64,000 nucleotides of DNA from Posidonia oceanica (taxonomy: Eukaryota > Streptophyta > Magnoliopsida > Alismatales > Posidoniaceae), in the NCBI GenBank assembly GCA_037176725.1, contig JAZBRS010000076.1:123957001-124021000 (forward strand). Direction: 5' to 3'. The position numbers and the translations under genes are program-made. Shown in pieces: positions 12,601 to 24,260 of the stretch; positions within the stretch are counted from its first letter, which is position 1, and each line of letters starts with the position of its first letter. The notes beneath the pieces were generated by a model. The model did no database searches and was not told the DNA's origin. It saw only the letters and a program-made list of their open reading frames with translations.

Positions 12601-15600
12601 GCACCGATCATTCCTAGCAGTTCGGTCATGATTAGGCTCGTACTAATCATTCCTGACCTCTTCCCGATTTTGTTTGGGCTTGCACCAATCATTCCTGGCG
12701 GTCCAGTCTTGGAAAGCTTGTACTTATCATTCCTGACCTCTTCAGGGTCTTGTTTGGGCTTGCACCTAACATTCCTGGCAGTCCGGTCTTGATAAGGCTT
12801 GTACTTATCATTCCAGACCTCTTCGGGTCTTGTTAGGGCTTGCACCAATCATTCTTGGGGGTCTTGTCTTGATAAGGCATGTACTTATCATTCTTGACCT
12901 CTACCGGGTCGTGTTAGGGCTTGCACCTATCATTCCTAGCGGTCCGGTCTTGATAAGGCTGGCACTTATCATTCCTGACCTCTTCCACGTCTTGTTAGCG
13001 CTTGCACCAATCATTCCTGGTGGTCTGGTCTTGATAAGGCTCGTACATTTCGTTCCTTACCTCTTCCGGGTCTTGTTAGGGCTTGCACCTATCATTCCTT
13101 GCGGTCCGGTCTTGATAAGGCTCATACTTATCATTCCTGACCTCTTCCAGGTCTTGTTAGGGCTTCCACCAATCATTCCTTGGGGTCCGGTCATGATAAG
13201 GCTTGTACTTATCATTCCTGACCTCTTCTGGGTTTTGTTAGGGCTTGCACCTATCATTCCTAGTGGTCCGATCTTGATTAGGCTTGTACGTATCATTCCT
13301 GACCTCTTCCGGGTCTTGTTAGGGCTTGCACCTATCATTCCTAGCAGTCCGGTCATGATAAGGCTTGTACTTATCATTCCCGACCTCTTCCTTGTCTTGT
13401 TAGGGCTTGCACCTATCATTCCTGGTGGTCTGGTCATGATAAGGCCTGTACTTGTCATTCCTGACCACTTCTGGGTCTTGTCACAGCTTGCACCTATCAT
13501 TCCTGGCGGTCAAGTATTGATAAGGCTTGTACTTATCAATCCTGACCTCTTCCTTGTCTTGTTAGGGCTAGCACCTATCATTCCTGGTGGTCCTGTCTTG
13601 ATAAGGCATGTACTTATCAATCTGGACCACTTCCGGGTCTTGTTAGGGCAAGCACCTTTCATTCCTGGCGGTCTGGTCGTCAAAGGGCTTGTACTTATCA
13701 TTCCGGATCTCTTCTGGGTCTAGTTAGGGCTTGCACCTATCATTCCTAGCGGTCCGGTCTTGATAAGGCTTCTACATATCATTCTCGACCTCTTCGGGTC
13801 TTGTTTGGGCTTGCACCAATCATTCCAAGCGGTTCGGTCTTGATAAGGCTTGTACTTATCATTCCTGACCTCTTCCGGGTCTTGTTAGGGCCTGCACAAA
13901 TCATTCCTGGCGGTCCGGTCTTGATAAGGCATGTACTTATCAATCCTGACCTCTTCCGGGTCTTTTTAGGGCATGCGGCTATCATTCCTGGCGGTCCAGT
14001 CTTGATATGGCTTGTACTTATCATTCATGACCACTTCCGGGTCTTGTTGGGGCTTGCACCTATCATTCTTGGCGGTCTGGTCATGTTAAGGCATGTACTT
14101 ATCATTCCAGACCTCTTCCGGGTCATGTTAGGGCTTGCACCTATCATTCCTGGCGGTCCGGTCTTCATTAGGCTTGTACTAATCATTCCGGACCTCTTTC
14201 GGGTCTTCTTAGGGCTTGCACCTATCATTCCTGGCTGTCTGGTCTTGATAAGGCTCATACCTACCATACCTGACCTCTTGCAGGTCTTGTTAGGGATTGC
14301 ACCAATCATTCCTGGCGGTCCATTCTTGATCAAGCTTGTACTTATCATTCCTAACCTCTTTCGAGTCTTGTTAGGGCTTGAACCAATCATTCCTGGCGGT
14401 CTGGTCATGGTACGGCTCGTACATATCATTCCTGACCTCTTCCGGGTCTTGTTATGTCTAGCACCTTTCATTCCTGGCGGTCCGGTCTTGATAAGGCTCG
14501 TTCATATCATTCCTGACCTCTTCCTGGTCTTGTTAGGGCTTCCACCTATCACTCCTAGGGGTCCGGTATTGATAAGGCTTGTACTTATCATTCCTGACCT
14601 CTTCGGGTCTTGTTAGGGCTTGCACCTATCAATCTTGGCGGTCCGGTCTTGATTGGGCTTGTACATATCATTCCTGACCTCTACCGGGTCGTGTTAGGGC
14701 GTGCACCTATCATTCCTAGCGGTCCGGTCATGATAATGCTGGCACATATCATTCCTGACCTCTTCCGGGTCTCGTAAGGGCTTGCACCAATCATTCCTGG
14801 CGGTCCGGTCTTGATAAGGCGCGTACTTATCATTCCTTACCTCTTTGGGTCATGTTTGGGCTTGCACCTTTCATTCCTGGCGGTCCGATCTTGATATGGC
14901 TCGTACATATCATTCCTGACCTCTTCCTGGTCATGTTAGGGCATCCACCTATCATTCCTGGGGGTTCGGTCATGATAAGGCTTGTACTTATCATTCCTGA
15001 CCTCTTCCGGGTTTTGTTAGGGCTTGCACCTATCATTCCGGGCGGTCCGGTCTTGATTAGGCTTGTACGTATCATTCCTAACCTCTTCCGGGTCTTGTTA
15101 GGGCTTGCACCTATCATTCCTGGCGATCTGGTCTTGATAAGGCTTGTACTTAACATTCCTGACCTCTTCCATGTCTTATTAGGGATTGCACCTATCATTC
15201 CTGGTGGTCTGGTCTTGATAAGGCATGTACTTGTCATTCCAGACCACTTCCGGGTCTTGACGGAGCTTGCATTCGTCATTCCTGGCGGTCAGGTATTGAT
15301 AAGGCTTGTACTTATCAATCCTGACCTCTTCCTAGTCTTGTTAGGGCTCGCACCTATCATTCCTAGGGGTCCTGTCTTGATATGGCATGTACTTATCATT
15401 CCTGACCCGTTCTAGGTCTCTTTGGGCTTGCAACTTTCATTCCGGGCGGTCCGGTCGTCATAGGGCATGTACTTATCATTCCGGACCACTTTCGGATCAT
15501 GTTAGGGCTTGCACCTATCATTCCAAGCGGTTCGGTCTTGATAAGGCTTCAACATAACATTCCTGACCTCTTCGGGTCTTGTTAGGGATTGCACCTATCA

Positions 15601-15696
15601 TTCCTAGCGGTCCGGTCTTGATAACGCTTGTACTTATCATTCCTGACCTCATCCGCGGCTTGTTTGGGCTTGCACCAATTATTCCTGGCTGTCCGG
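9648..15696. repeat. 81-bp satellite array, block 2 (about 75 monomers)
   Basis: Same 81-bp satellite as block 1, continuing it across the solo LTR. Variant monomers match block 1 at fixed offsets: 1288 corresponds to 9736 (offset 8448, or about 2487 once the LTR insertion is removed), and roughly 1-1100 corresponds to 12413-13500. A variant with GTATTGATAAGG plus TTATCAATCC recurs near 10003, 13472 and 15256. The block ends at the 5' LTR of element B, where the flank reads TCCGG. Confidence 0.97.
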
Positions 15697-18600
15697 TGTT
15701 GACACCCCATCTTGGCGGGCCCGGACCCTTGGAGCCCTCTTGGTGATTGCTGGATCAAACCCCAACCAAACCCTAACCCTAATCCTCCTCTCTACCCTTC
15801 AAAAACAGCCCATTTTGACCTAAACCTTTACCCCCCTTCCTTCCCAACCTCAAAACCTAACCAAAATCCATAGGAGAACCCACCACTATCCACTCAACAA
15901 GCCTACCCAAAAACCTAGGGATTTCCAAACCCAACCCATCCTTGAAAACCCTAGAAAACTTAGGAGAAACAACCCTTCTTCTACACCTTGAAACCCCTCC
16001 AAAACCTCCTTAGAATCAAACCAAAACTTCAGACCCAAGACTTCAAATCCTAGACTACCCACTCACCAATTTTCACCCCATTCCAAGACCATTAAGACCC
16101 TCTTTCACCCAAATTATCCTTTTCTCTCTCCGGGATTATCATTTTCTCTCTCCTCTCTCTCTCCTGATTATCATCTCTCTTTTCATCCCTTTCTTATCCT
16201 TTTTCTAGTCTGGCTGTGGGCCCCCTCTATGCTTCTATCCTTCCTCTATCTTATCCCTATTTTTACTTCATTTTTAACACTTTTTCTGAATTTTTAAAAA
16301 TCGTTTTCCTCCAACCTATCTCTTTTCCTCTTATCTCCCTCTTTTCTCCATTTCTTTCCTCCTTCCCCTTTCCTTTTCTCCCTTTCACAAAAATCTATAA
16401 AAACCCATAAAAATCTGTAAAACCTCAAAACATAAAAGGAACAAATCAGAACCCTAAGAAAAACAATTAAAAAATGTTAAAAAAGCAATTAACAACTTAA
16501 ACTTAACTTAAGCAAGCTAAAAAGAAAACCAAGCATGCAAACTAAAAAATGCAAAACAAATCAAAAGAAAACACTGAAAAATCAAGGAAAAAGCTAAAAT
16601 AAAATCAAAACCCACCAAAAATAAAAACCTCATCAGAAGAATTAAAAAACAAACCCAAAAAGAAGAATTTAAAAATCAAATACTAAAACAAGTAATTAAA
16701 GAAGGCAAAAGACTTAACCTAGTAAACATAAGAAAAACAAGTTAAAAACTTGATTAAAAAGAAAAGAAAAACACATCTAAAAGACCTAAAAAACACCCTA
16801 TCAAACCAGAAAAATCCAACTAAAAACTTCAAGAAAAATCAACAAATAAAAATACAAACATAACCTTAAAGACTTAAAAAGAAAGAAACCCTAAGAAGAC
16901 TAAAACTTAAAAATCTAAAAGACATCCTGATTAATACGAAATTAAATCCTAAAAAATCCTAATTAACATTTTAAGTGTCCAACAAGGGAAATACAATTTT
17001 TAAAGCAATTTAAAAAAGGTTTAACAAACATTTAATCAAGTGAAAATCAATTAAAAACAAAACCAAAGCCCTAAAACCCTAATCAAGCCCAAAACACATT
17101 AATCAACTCAAAATGACCATTAAAAATCTTAATTAAAATCCTAACCTACAGCACCATCCTTCCAGTATTTTTATTTATTTTTAGTTTATTTTTACCTAAC
17201 TTTATTTCCCCATTCTACCCTCTCTTTCTTTCTTACTCTTCTTTTCCATTCTTTCTTTTTTCTTATTGGGCTCAAACTGGCCCGTTTCTCTTTTTCTTTT
17301 ATTTCTTTTTCTTTCTTCAGCCCCCCACACGGTCCGGCCCACGCTCCTTCTCCCTCCTTCTTCTTCCTCGCGCGTCAGCTGGTTTCCTCCCGCGAGCTCG
17401 AGCTGCTGCAGTACTCCCTCCCTCATTTGAATTTCGAAGCTCCATCTTATCGTCTACAGCAGCTCGCCGCTTCACCTCCATCTCAGCGGCTTTTCCGGAG
17501 TCGGTCGCCTCGCCGTCTTCTCTGCTGCAGTGGCCGCCGCTGATTTTGAAATCAGTAAGCGCGCCAGCAGCCTCCCCTCTACCAGATATAAGCCTCCTCC
17601 GTCTTTCCTTCATCAGACCAGAGAGACCAGTGCAGAACCAATGTGAGCAACCTTCACCTTCAGGAACCAGAGAGTGAGAGAGCAATCCCCAAAACCAGAA
17701 TTTCCAACTTCTTCCCCACCAGCCACTCCTTCCTCTTCTTCTCTGTCTCCTCCACTTCCAGAAGAGAGAGTGACCAGAGAGAGCGGTTTGGGAGTCACCT
17801 TGACATCCTGGAGAGAGACTTCAATCCCCCAGCCTCCTCCACCCAATTCCCTTCCCTTCTTCTGCCAAAAATCTTCTGCAGAACCTCTTCTCTCTTTTCC
17901 AGTAATTCGACACCCTTCCCAGCCTCCATTCTTCTCCCTCTTGCTTCCCCAATCTCACCCAACACCAGACCTTCATCCTCCACCATCCCATTGCCTTCCC
18001 GCTGCCCGGAACCACTCCAAATCACCTGAAGACCGCCTGAAGCTCCAACTGTAAACCCAATCTGATCCTCTCACAATTCCCTCTACTCCAGCTCACCGCC
18101 TTCTCCCAAACTTCTTCCAGAGACTCACTGGACCTCCACCTTCTCAAAACACCAACCATCAAACCCAGCCACCCACCACAGATCGAGAACTCCACTCCAA
18201 ACACCTGCATCAACCACAGACCAAAATTTGACCCAACTCCCAAACCTCTTCCACACCTTCCAGAAGCCCTCTCCGAGCATCCAACCTCACTCTCCAGATC
18301 CCCAGCAACCTCCCGGAGGCCACCACTCCACCAGACGAACAGCAACAACTTCTCCCCACCTCCGGCAGTGTCCTTTGAACCCAAAAGTGCCGAATCCTCC
18401 TCCGAGCTGTGGAGCTCCAGTCCGGACGTCTGGGAAGCTCCGGAGGATCATCCTGAATCGACTCCAGCCCTCGCGAGCAGCCGACAGCACCCGCAGCTAT
18501 CAGACGGACTCCACCGGCGACCTCAGGAACCACTGACGTCGGGGGGACGACTCAGGCGCGGGAAAAGGTAAACCTTGCTTCCCTTAGCCTCCTCTTCCTC

Positions 18601-21556
18601 TTCTCTTGCTTCCCCAGCCTTTAGAATAGGTTTTTCGGTCCTCCTGCTCCGATCGCGACTCGCCGGACAGAGTGTCTTCTCCGGCGCCGACCTCTTGTCC
18701 TCCCGATGCTCCGGACGACAGAACGACGCCCCGACGGTCTCCGGAGCTCCGCACAGACGTCAGCTCCAACCTCCGCCGAACTGCGCCTCCCCAACCTCCC
18801 CTGTCGGCGGCCATGAGCTCTGGAAGCTTTCTGCTACAGTGCTCGTCGTCGTCGACGATCAGCACTGTTCATTTATTTTTCTTTAGTATAGTTTTAGATG
18901 TAAATATTGCATGTTTAGTTTAAGTTTTTCAATTTTTGCACTTTAGTCCTTCTGTCATTTATTTTTGCTTAGTTTCTAATTAAATACTATGCCAAATTGC
19001 AGCTTTTATTTGCGTTTTCCAGTATTTACTTTTCAGTCCTTCTACTGTGCTTTTCAGTTATAGTATTTTGCAGTTTAGCCCCTCTGCTTTCGATTTTTGC
19101 ATGTAAGTCCTGCTCAAAATCAGTGCATTTATTTGCATATATTTTACTATACTGCATTGCATTCTAAGTCCCTGCATGTTTCTGATTTTGCATGTAGGTC
19201 CATGCACTGTAGGAACTTAGCTTTTATTTTTAATTTTTGCATACTGCAATGCATATTTTACCTTCTAGTTTTGCATTTTTGCAGTTAGGTCCATTTTAAA
19301 TGGACAGTAACTGTGCTGCATGCATTTTAGCTTATTGCATTGCATTTTTGCCCCTGTTTTTTTCAAAAATCACACTGCAGTCCTATTATCTATTTTTCAG
19401 AGCATGTTTTCCATACAAAATTGCATTTTTAACCCCTGCATGATTTAAAAATCACACATAGGTCCTTGCATCTTTTGAAAAATCATGTGAAAAGACCATT
19501 TTGCCCCTAGCTTGCATCTTAGCTCCTATACTTACCAAATTGCATGCAGACCCTCCACTAGTATTCCCAGACTCCCCAGAACCTTGTTTTCTGGAAAATT
19601 TGCATTTTAGACCCCAATTTTTCCAAAATTGCTTTCTGATCCCTTTCTGCTTTCAAAACTTCTTCTAAAGCATACCCTCTTTTCAAAGCAGCTTTCTGAG
19701 CCTAGTTTTTTACAAAACGAAGCCCTGCTCTCTCCTGTTTTCAAAACCCTCTCCTATAGACCCCTGTTTTCTGGAAAATTTGCATTTTTAGCCCCTTTCT
19801 TTTTCAAAATGCCTTCTAAAATCCTGGTTTTTCCCAGTTTCTTCTCTTTGCCTTTTCTTGCTTTTGCATGCATCCTGCATTCATTTAGTCTTGCATTCTA
19901 GCATCTTCTTGCACACACTAAGCACTTTTAGCTCCCCTTCACCTGGGAGGACCTTTTTGCACATCCCTAGGACCTCTTGAACACCTAGGTCTGTTCTTCT
20001 CCCCTATTCTGGCCCTTCTGCCTTGGAGCTGCGATATCTTCCGATCTGGCCGTTGGATCTTCTCAAGTAAGCTGCCCAGGCGACCGCGGCGAAGCGCTCT
20101 TCAGCATGGACTAGACAGATTTCAGATCAGGCTCCCGGATTTCCAGGTATGTCCTCCTGAACCCCTGCATTGCATTCATTTGCATGCCATTTGCATAGTT
20201 TTCCGTGTTTTCGCTTTTTGTCTCTTTGAGCATGTAGAATAGGGTCTCCCCTTCCTGCTTGAATCTTCAAATCCTCGTTTCGCGTATCCCCATGTGTTTT
20301 GCGTTGAGTTTTCCTTGGATTTGCCACTTAATGTGACTTTTTTCCCCTTTTCCACGATCCGATCGCATCGCGAGCTTTGGGCAGCGTGCGAGACACTCCG
20401 TGGAACGGTTTAGCGGGAAACAGTCGCAAAGAGGTGGTAATCCCTCCGTTTGCACACTCTCCTCTCTGTAGGTCTTCACACCTACCCTGTGTGGTCCTAA
20501 ACGATGTCTGTTTTTACACACACGTTGTCTTGCCTCCCCTTTGGCCCCTTCTAATCTTTTTCTGCATTCTTGCATTTGCATGGCTTTTCTGAGGTTTTTT
20601 GCTTCGCTGTTTTGGCACCATTCCGCGTGCCCGCCCTTGTTTTGGCTCCGTTTTGCGTGCCTATCTGTTTTCTTGCCTTATTTTGTGCGCTGCCTCGCTT
20701 TCTCGCTCGTTTTGCATGCCGGTTTTATTCTTTCGCTCCGTTTTGCGTGCCATCTTGTTTTCTCGTCTCGTTTTGCGTGCCTTCCTGCTCTCTTGTCTCG
20801 TTTTGCGTGCTGTCTTGCTTTCTCGCTTGTTTTGCGCGCCGTTTTCGCTCTTTTGCATCGTTTTGCGTGCGTTGCTCATTTCACGCCTCGTTTTGCGTGT
20901 TTTGCGCCGTTTTCCCTTGCATGCCGACTGCATTGCATGGTTTCCTCGTTGTTTTGCTTTCTCGCCTGCATTTGCATATAGGGCTGTGATGCTTACTGCC
21001 TAGAGTTCTCACGAGCTAGGTTTCGCCTGGTTCGGAACACAGACAGCGTAGCTGAGCATTTAGAGAGCACGTTTACTTCCTTACTGTGTTTCTTCCCACT
21101 TAGAGCACACCTTGGGCATTCATTCAGGCATTTATAGGCACATAGGCATTCAATCCTGCATTTTCCCTACGTATGCGAGCGTAAGCCTAGAAAGACCGAT
21201 TTTCGGGCGTGTCGGGGGTGCCTAACACCTTCCCCGCGCGTAACAGGAGTCCTTATCCTGTCTTTTGGCCCGTAATGACCGTACTGCCCTTATCCTAGGC
21301 TAGAGTCATCTCATTTGCATTTGTTTGCATTTGTTTCCTTTGCATCGCTTCGCTTTGCATTTCTTGCTCGGTTTTGCGCGTTAATTCGCTCATTTCCCTG
21401 GTTTTCCTTGTCTCCCGTTAATAGACTTGGTGGCGACTCTGATTTGTCTTATCTTTCCTTTTTCTCCTCGATTTCAAGTGTTTTCGAGTCGAGCCCCTTC
21501 CTCGGATCCAATCGCCGCTAAATATAGCGAGCCTGATTCCGATCGGGATCGCTACA
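15697..21556 (+). mobile_element. 5' LTR of element B
   Basis: A 5860-bp LTR, TGTTGACACC...GATCGCTACA, very similar to solo LTR A for most of its length. The part at about 17600-17900 is clearly more divergent. It has the same architecture: A-rich tract 16390-17140, TATA-like GATATAAG at 17585-17592, donor-like AAAAG/GTAAAC at 18567/18568, U-rich stretch, donor-like TTCCAG/GTATGT at 20146/20147, 30-bp minisatellite, and the conserved GTCGGGGGTGCCTAACACCT block at 21211-21230. Confidence 0.95.
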
Positions 21557-21557
21557 G

Positions 21558-21575
21558 TGGCGACTCTGCTGGGGA
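21558..21575 (+). promoter_or_regulatory. Primer-binding site of element B
   Basis: TGGCGACTCTGCTGGGGA begins one base after the LTR end CTACA. From memory, Ogre-group elements use a PBS complementary to the 3' end of a tRNA-Arg; the match here should be checked against a plant tRNA set. A partly complementary segment, TCCTAGCGAGTCGC, lies downstream at 21683-21696. Confidence 0.9.
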
Positions 21576-22886
21576 TTAGACTAGACTCCGGCTTTCGTTC
21601 CCGGCTTTTCGCTCGCTTGTTTTGCAGCTTTGTCTGCCTTGTGTGCCTTCTTCGCTTGTTTTGCTCGCTTTTCTGTGCAAACTCCTAGCGAGTCGCTTCG
21701 TAGCTACTTTGCTCAGGTTTTGCACCTCTTTTGTCTCGGTTTGCACTTTCTTTTGCCAGGCTTTGCTACTTTGCCTGTTTGTTTACTTACTGTCTAGCTT
21801 GTGCCCTTATTTCCTTCACAGTCTGCTTACTTCTACCTTACTTTACCTTACTTGCTCATTATAGCTTTAATTCCTGCACATTACATGACTACATACTTTG
21901 TTTGGCTAAAAATACATGCTTTTTGGATGTTGAATGCTTCTTTTACACCCTTGCTATGTCACTACACACGCACATACTATGCTTACATGCTTTTTGACTT
22001 GATGAATGCTTTTCTTCACCATCATGCCCACAAACACTCGCACATGCCATGAACATGCCTTTTGTTGTGTTGTATGATGGTTGCTTGCCATTTTGACTGA
22101 TTTTCTTCCCTTTTGCACTTGCCATGCCTAGGATAGTAGAGACTTGTCTGCTTCCCCCATGGTTAACTAAAAAATGCAAGTAAAAAGAACTTCTAGGGGC
22201 AACTAGAGACTACAAACAATCCTTCACTCCCTTTGGTTAATAAAATGTGCAAGATAAAAAACTCTAATCATATGCATAAGCATCATATAGGGCATGCATT
22301 CTTCTCCTCTGAGTCCACCTACTAGTCTGCGAAGGACGGTTCCGGCCTCTTGTTCCACTGCTTTGGGCGTGGCATAAGTTGGTTGGTCCGTCCCCTCCTT
22401 GTCCGGGGGTCGTGTCGGTGTTAGTAGAGGGTACCACCCACGCTTTGGCGGGGTAGAGGCCACTAACGCACCACCCTGTCATTACCCGAGCTTTGGGCCG
22501 GGAGTTAGACAGGGGACCTACTTTTTCTGACCTGAGTCGGTGACCCGTACATCCAGGGATACCCGGAGTAGACAGCCTTGCTAGGAAACACTAGTTAGGT
22601 AAGGGGGGCATACTAGAAAGCATGCACATCATTCATGCCACTTAACTAACTCATTTGCATTCATCTTTTAGTTTCTAACCCTAATTTCCTTCTGTTGTGT
22701 CAGCGTGATCGGTAAGCGAGTTTCCCTTTGCCAGAGCTCGAGTATCGACCCTCGTTGACGCCCTTTTGCGACTTAGTTCGCGACCATTCCCCCTCTGAGC
22801 TATCCGCACTTGCGACGATAGCTCCTCTTAGGACTCACCACTTGAATACCCGTCGCAGCCATGTTCTCACACGCTCTAGGTCAGCG
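21576..22886 (+). other. Leader (5' UTR) of element B
   Basis: This 1.3-kb leader has no convincing ORF. A segment at about 22290-22545 is strongly conserved with the leader of element C (about 40140-40385, opposite strand), although the two LTR subfamilies have diverged. It is a candidate packaging, dimerisation or translation element. An acceptor-like signal lies 183 bases before the gag ATG: CTAAC at 22675-22679, a pyrimidine tract, then CAG at 22701-22703. No extra ORF precedes gag. Confidence 0.75.
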
Positions 22887-24260
22887 ATGGCCCAGTACGT
22901 TAGTGAGTCTTCTTTTACTCCTGTCACGGAGGGTGTTTCCGTTCTGGCCCCTCCGGTTGCTCTTTCTGTCCCTCTTGTTCCCCCTTCGACGCCAGGGTTT
23001 CCTCCTCTGACGTCTCTAGGTTCTCAGTACACCCCGAGACAGTGGCAAGCCTCCCTTCCTCCGGATCCGGTCGCCGAGTCTATCTTGACGGCCGTTACTC
23101 GCATTCCGGAGACGCCACTGCCCCCTCCGTCCCAGGGATACATCGCTTTCGACATCCCTTCCACCGCTGCTGCGACCTTTTTTGTAGAATCCCCCCTTCC
23201 CGGACCATCTGTGTCCGTGCCACTTGCTTCTCAATCCCCGCCGGCACTGCACTTCAGCATTCCCGCTGCCGAGACACCTGAGGCGCAGTACCAGCACCTG
23301 ATGGAGCTCGCCCAGAGACTGCAGGGCATGGCTCTATCAGTTCGTCCTTCTTCTGTCTCTATCGTCCCTGAGGTTCCTCCGAGGCCGGTTCCTGCATTTC
23401 ATGCATCAACCTCTGCACCTCCGCCTCGACCATCGTCGCAACTGCTCACGGTTCCGACGATGGGGGCCCGTCTACTGCCTCCTGCACAACACTTAGCACA
23501 GCATGCTCCACTTCCTTCTGGTGGTCAATCCTTTGGACCGGCTGGAGCCCAGTACCTCACTGGCTCGCTGTCTGGCACCCCGCCTGTACAGCAACTGGCG
23601 CTCCGTCATCCTCCCCCTATCCCAGCACAGCATGGCATTTATTCTTCTCCTCTTCACCAAGTCCAGCATCCTGCATACACTCCTGCATACACTGTCCCCC
23701 AGCACGGATACGCCGGCCATCCCGTTGCTCCACCAGGCGACGCTATGGTAGATCCAGAGGAGCACTTAGGTGCGACCCATTCGGCGTATGTGCTCACTAC
23801 CCCTACTGATCCCTCTTCTACAGCAGCAATTCCAGACCCCATCAATAACCAGATGGACGTCTTGGAGAAGGCACTACGACTAGTGCAGGGTACTGAGCAC
23901 CAGACCTACCAATTCTGGGACCTCTGCTGCTTTCCAGAGGTGGTACTCCCTCCGAAGTTCAAAATCCCGGACTTCGAAAAGTATAATGGTAGGGGCTGCC
24001 CTGTAGCACACCTGAAGGCGTATTGCGGTGATCTCGCTCAGCTTCAGGCTGACGAGAGGTTGCTGATCCGCTTGTTCCAGAAGAGTTTGACTGGGCCGGC
24101 ACTCAAGTGGTTCACATCACTCGATATGTCAGCCATCAAGACTTGGAACGACCTCAGTCAGGCGTTCCTGGAGCAATACTCCTTCAACCTCGATCATGTC
24201 CCAAAGAGGGCGGACTTGATCGCTATCAAGCAGAACTCTGGCGAGCCGTTCGGGGAGTAG
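22887..24260 (+). CDS. gag: Gag, N-terminal and capsid-like part, ending at an in-frame TAG
   Basis: Structural Gag polyprotein that would form the retrotransposon particle. I chose ATG 22887 (MAQ...) because element C starts its gag at the same MAQ and has an in-frame TAG just upstream of it; the open frame here extends back to about 22728 but without a supported start. The first 300 residues are Pro/Ser/Ala-rich. A Retrotrans_gag-like domain follows at about residues 370-440 (motifs LKAYCGDLAQLQADE and LTGPALKWFTSLD). The frame stops at TAG 24258-24260 (codon 458), inside conserved sequence where the element C copy has a sense codon. The frame continues after the stop, so this is a nonsense mutation or a readthrough site, not the natural end of Gag. 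Confidence 0.88.
   Translation: MAQYVSESSFTPVTEGVSVLAPPVALSVPLVPPSTPGFPPLTSLGSQYTPRQWQASLPPDPVAESILTAVTRIPETPLPPPSQGYIAFDIPSTAAATFFVESPLPGPSVSVPLASQSPPALHFSIPAAETPEAQYQHLMELAQRLQGMALSVRPSSVSIVPEVPPRPVPAFHASTSAPPPRPSSQLLTVPTMGARLLPPAQHLAQHAPLPSGGQSFGPAGAQYLTGSLSGTPPVQQLALRHPPPIPAQHGIYSSPLHQVQHPAYTPAYTVPQHGYAGHPVAPPGDAMVDPEEHLGATHSAYVLTTPTDPSSTAAIPDPINNQMDVLEKALRLVQGTEHQTYQFWDLCCFPEVVLPPKFKIPDFEKYNGRGCPVAHLKAYCGDLAQLQADERLLIRLFQKSLTGPALKWFTSLDMSAIKTWNDLSQAFLEQYSFNLDHVPKRADLIAIKQNSGEPFGE

Noticed and set aside
12830..13723. Long open frames (up to 297 codons) in the satellite, with a 27-residue repeat on either strand
   Set aside because: They follow from an 81-bp period without stops in several frames. 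They occur on both strands at once and are broken by ordinary monomer indels.
22264..22482. Antisense ORF in the leader of element B that is also open in element C
   Set aside because: Between the two copies the differences are spread about evenly over the three codon positions, so there is no sign of protein-level selection. RNA-level conservation explains it better.
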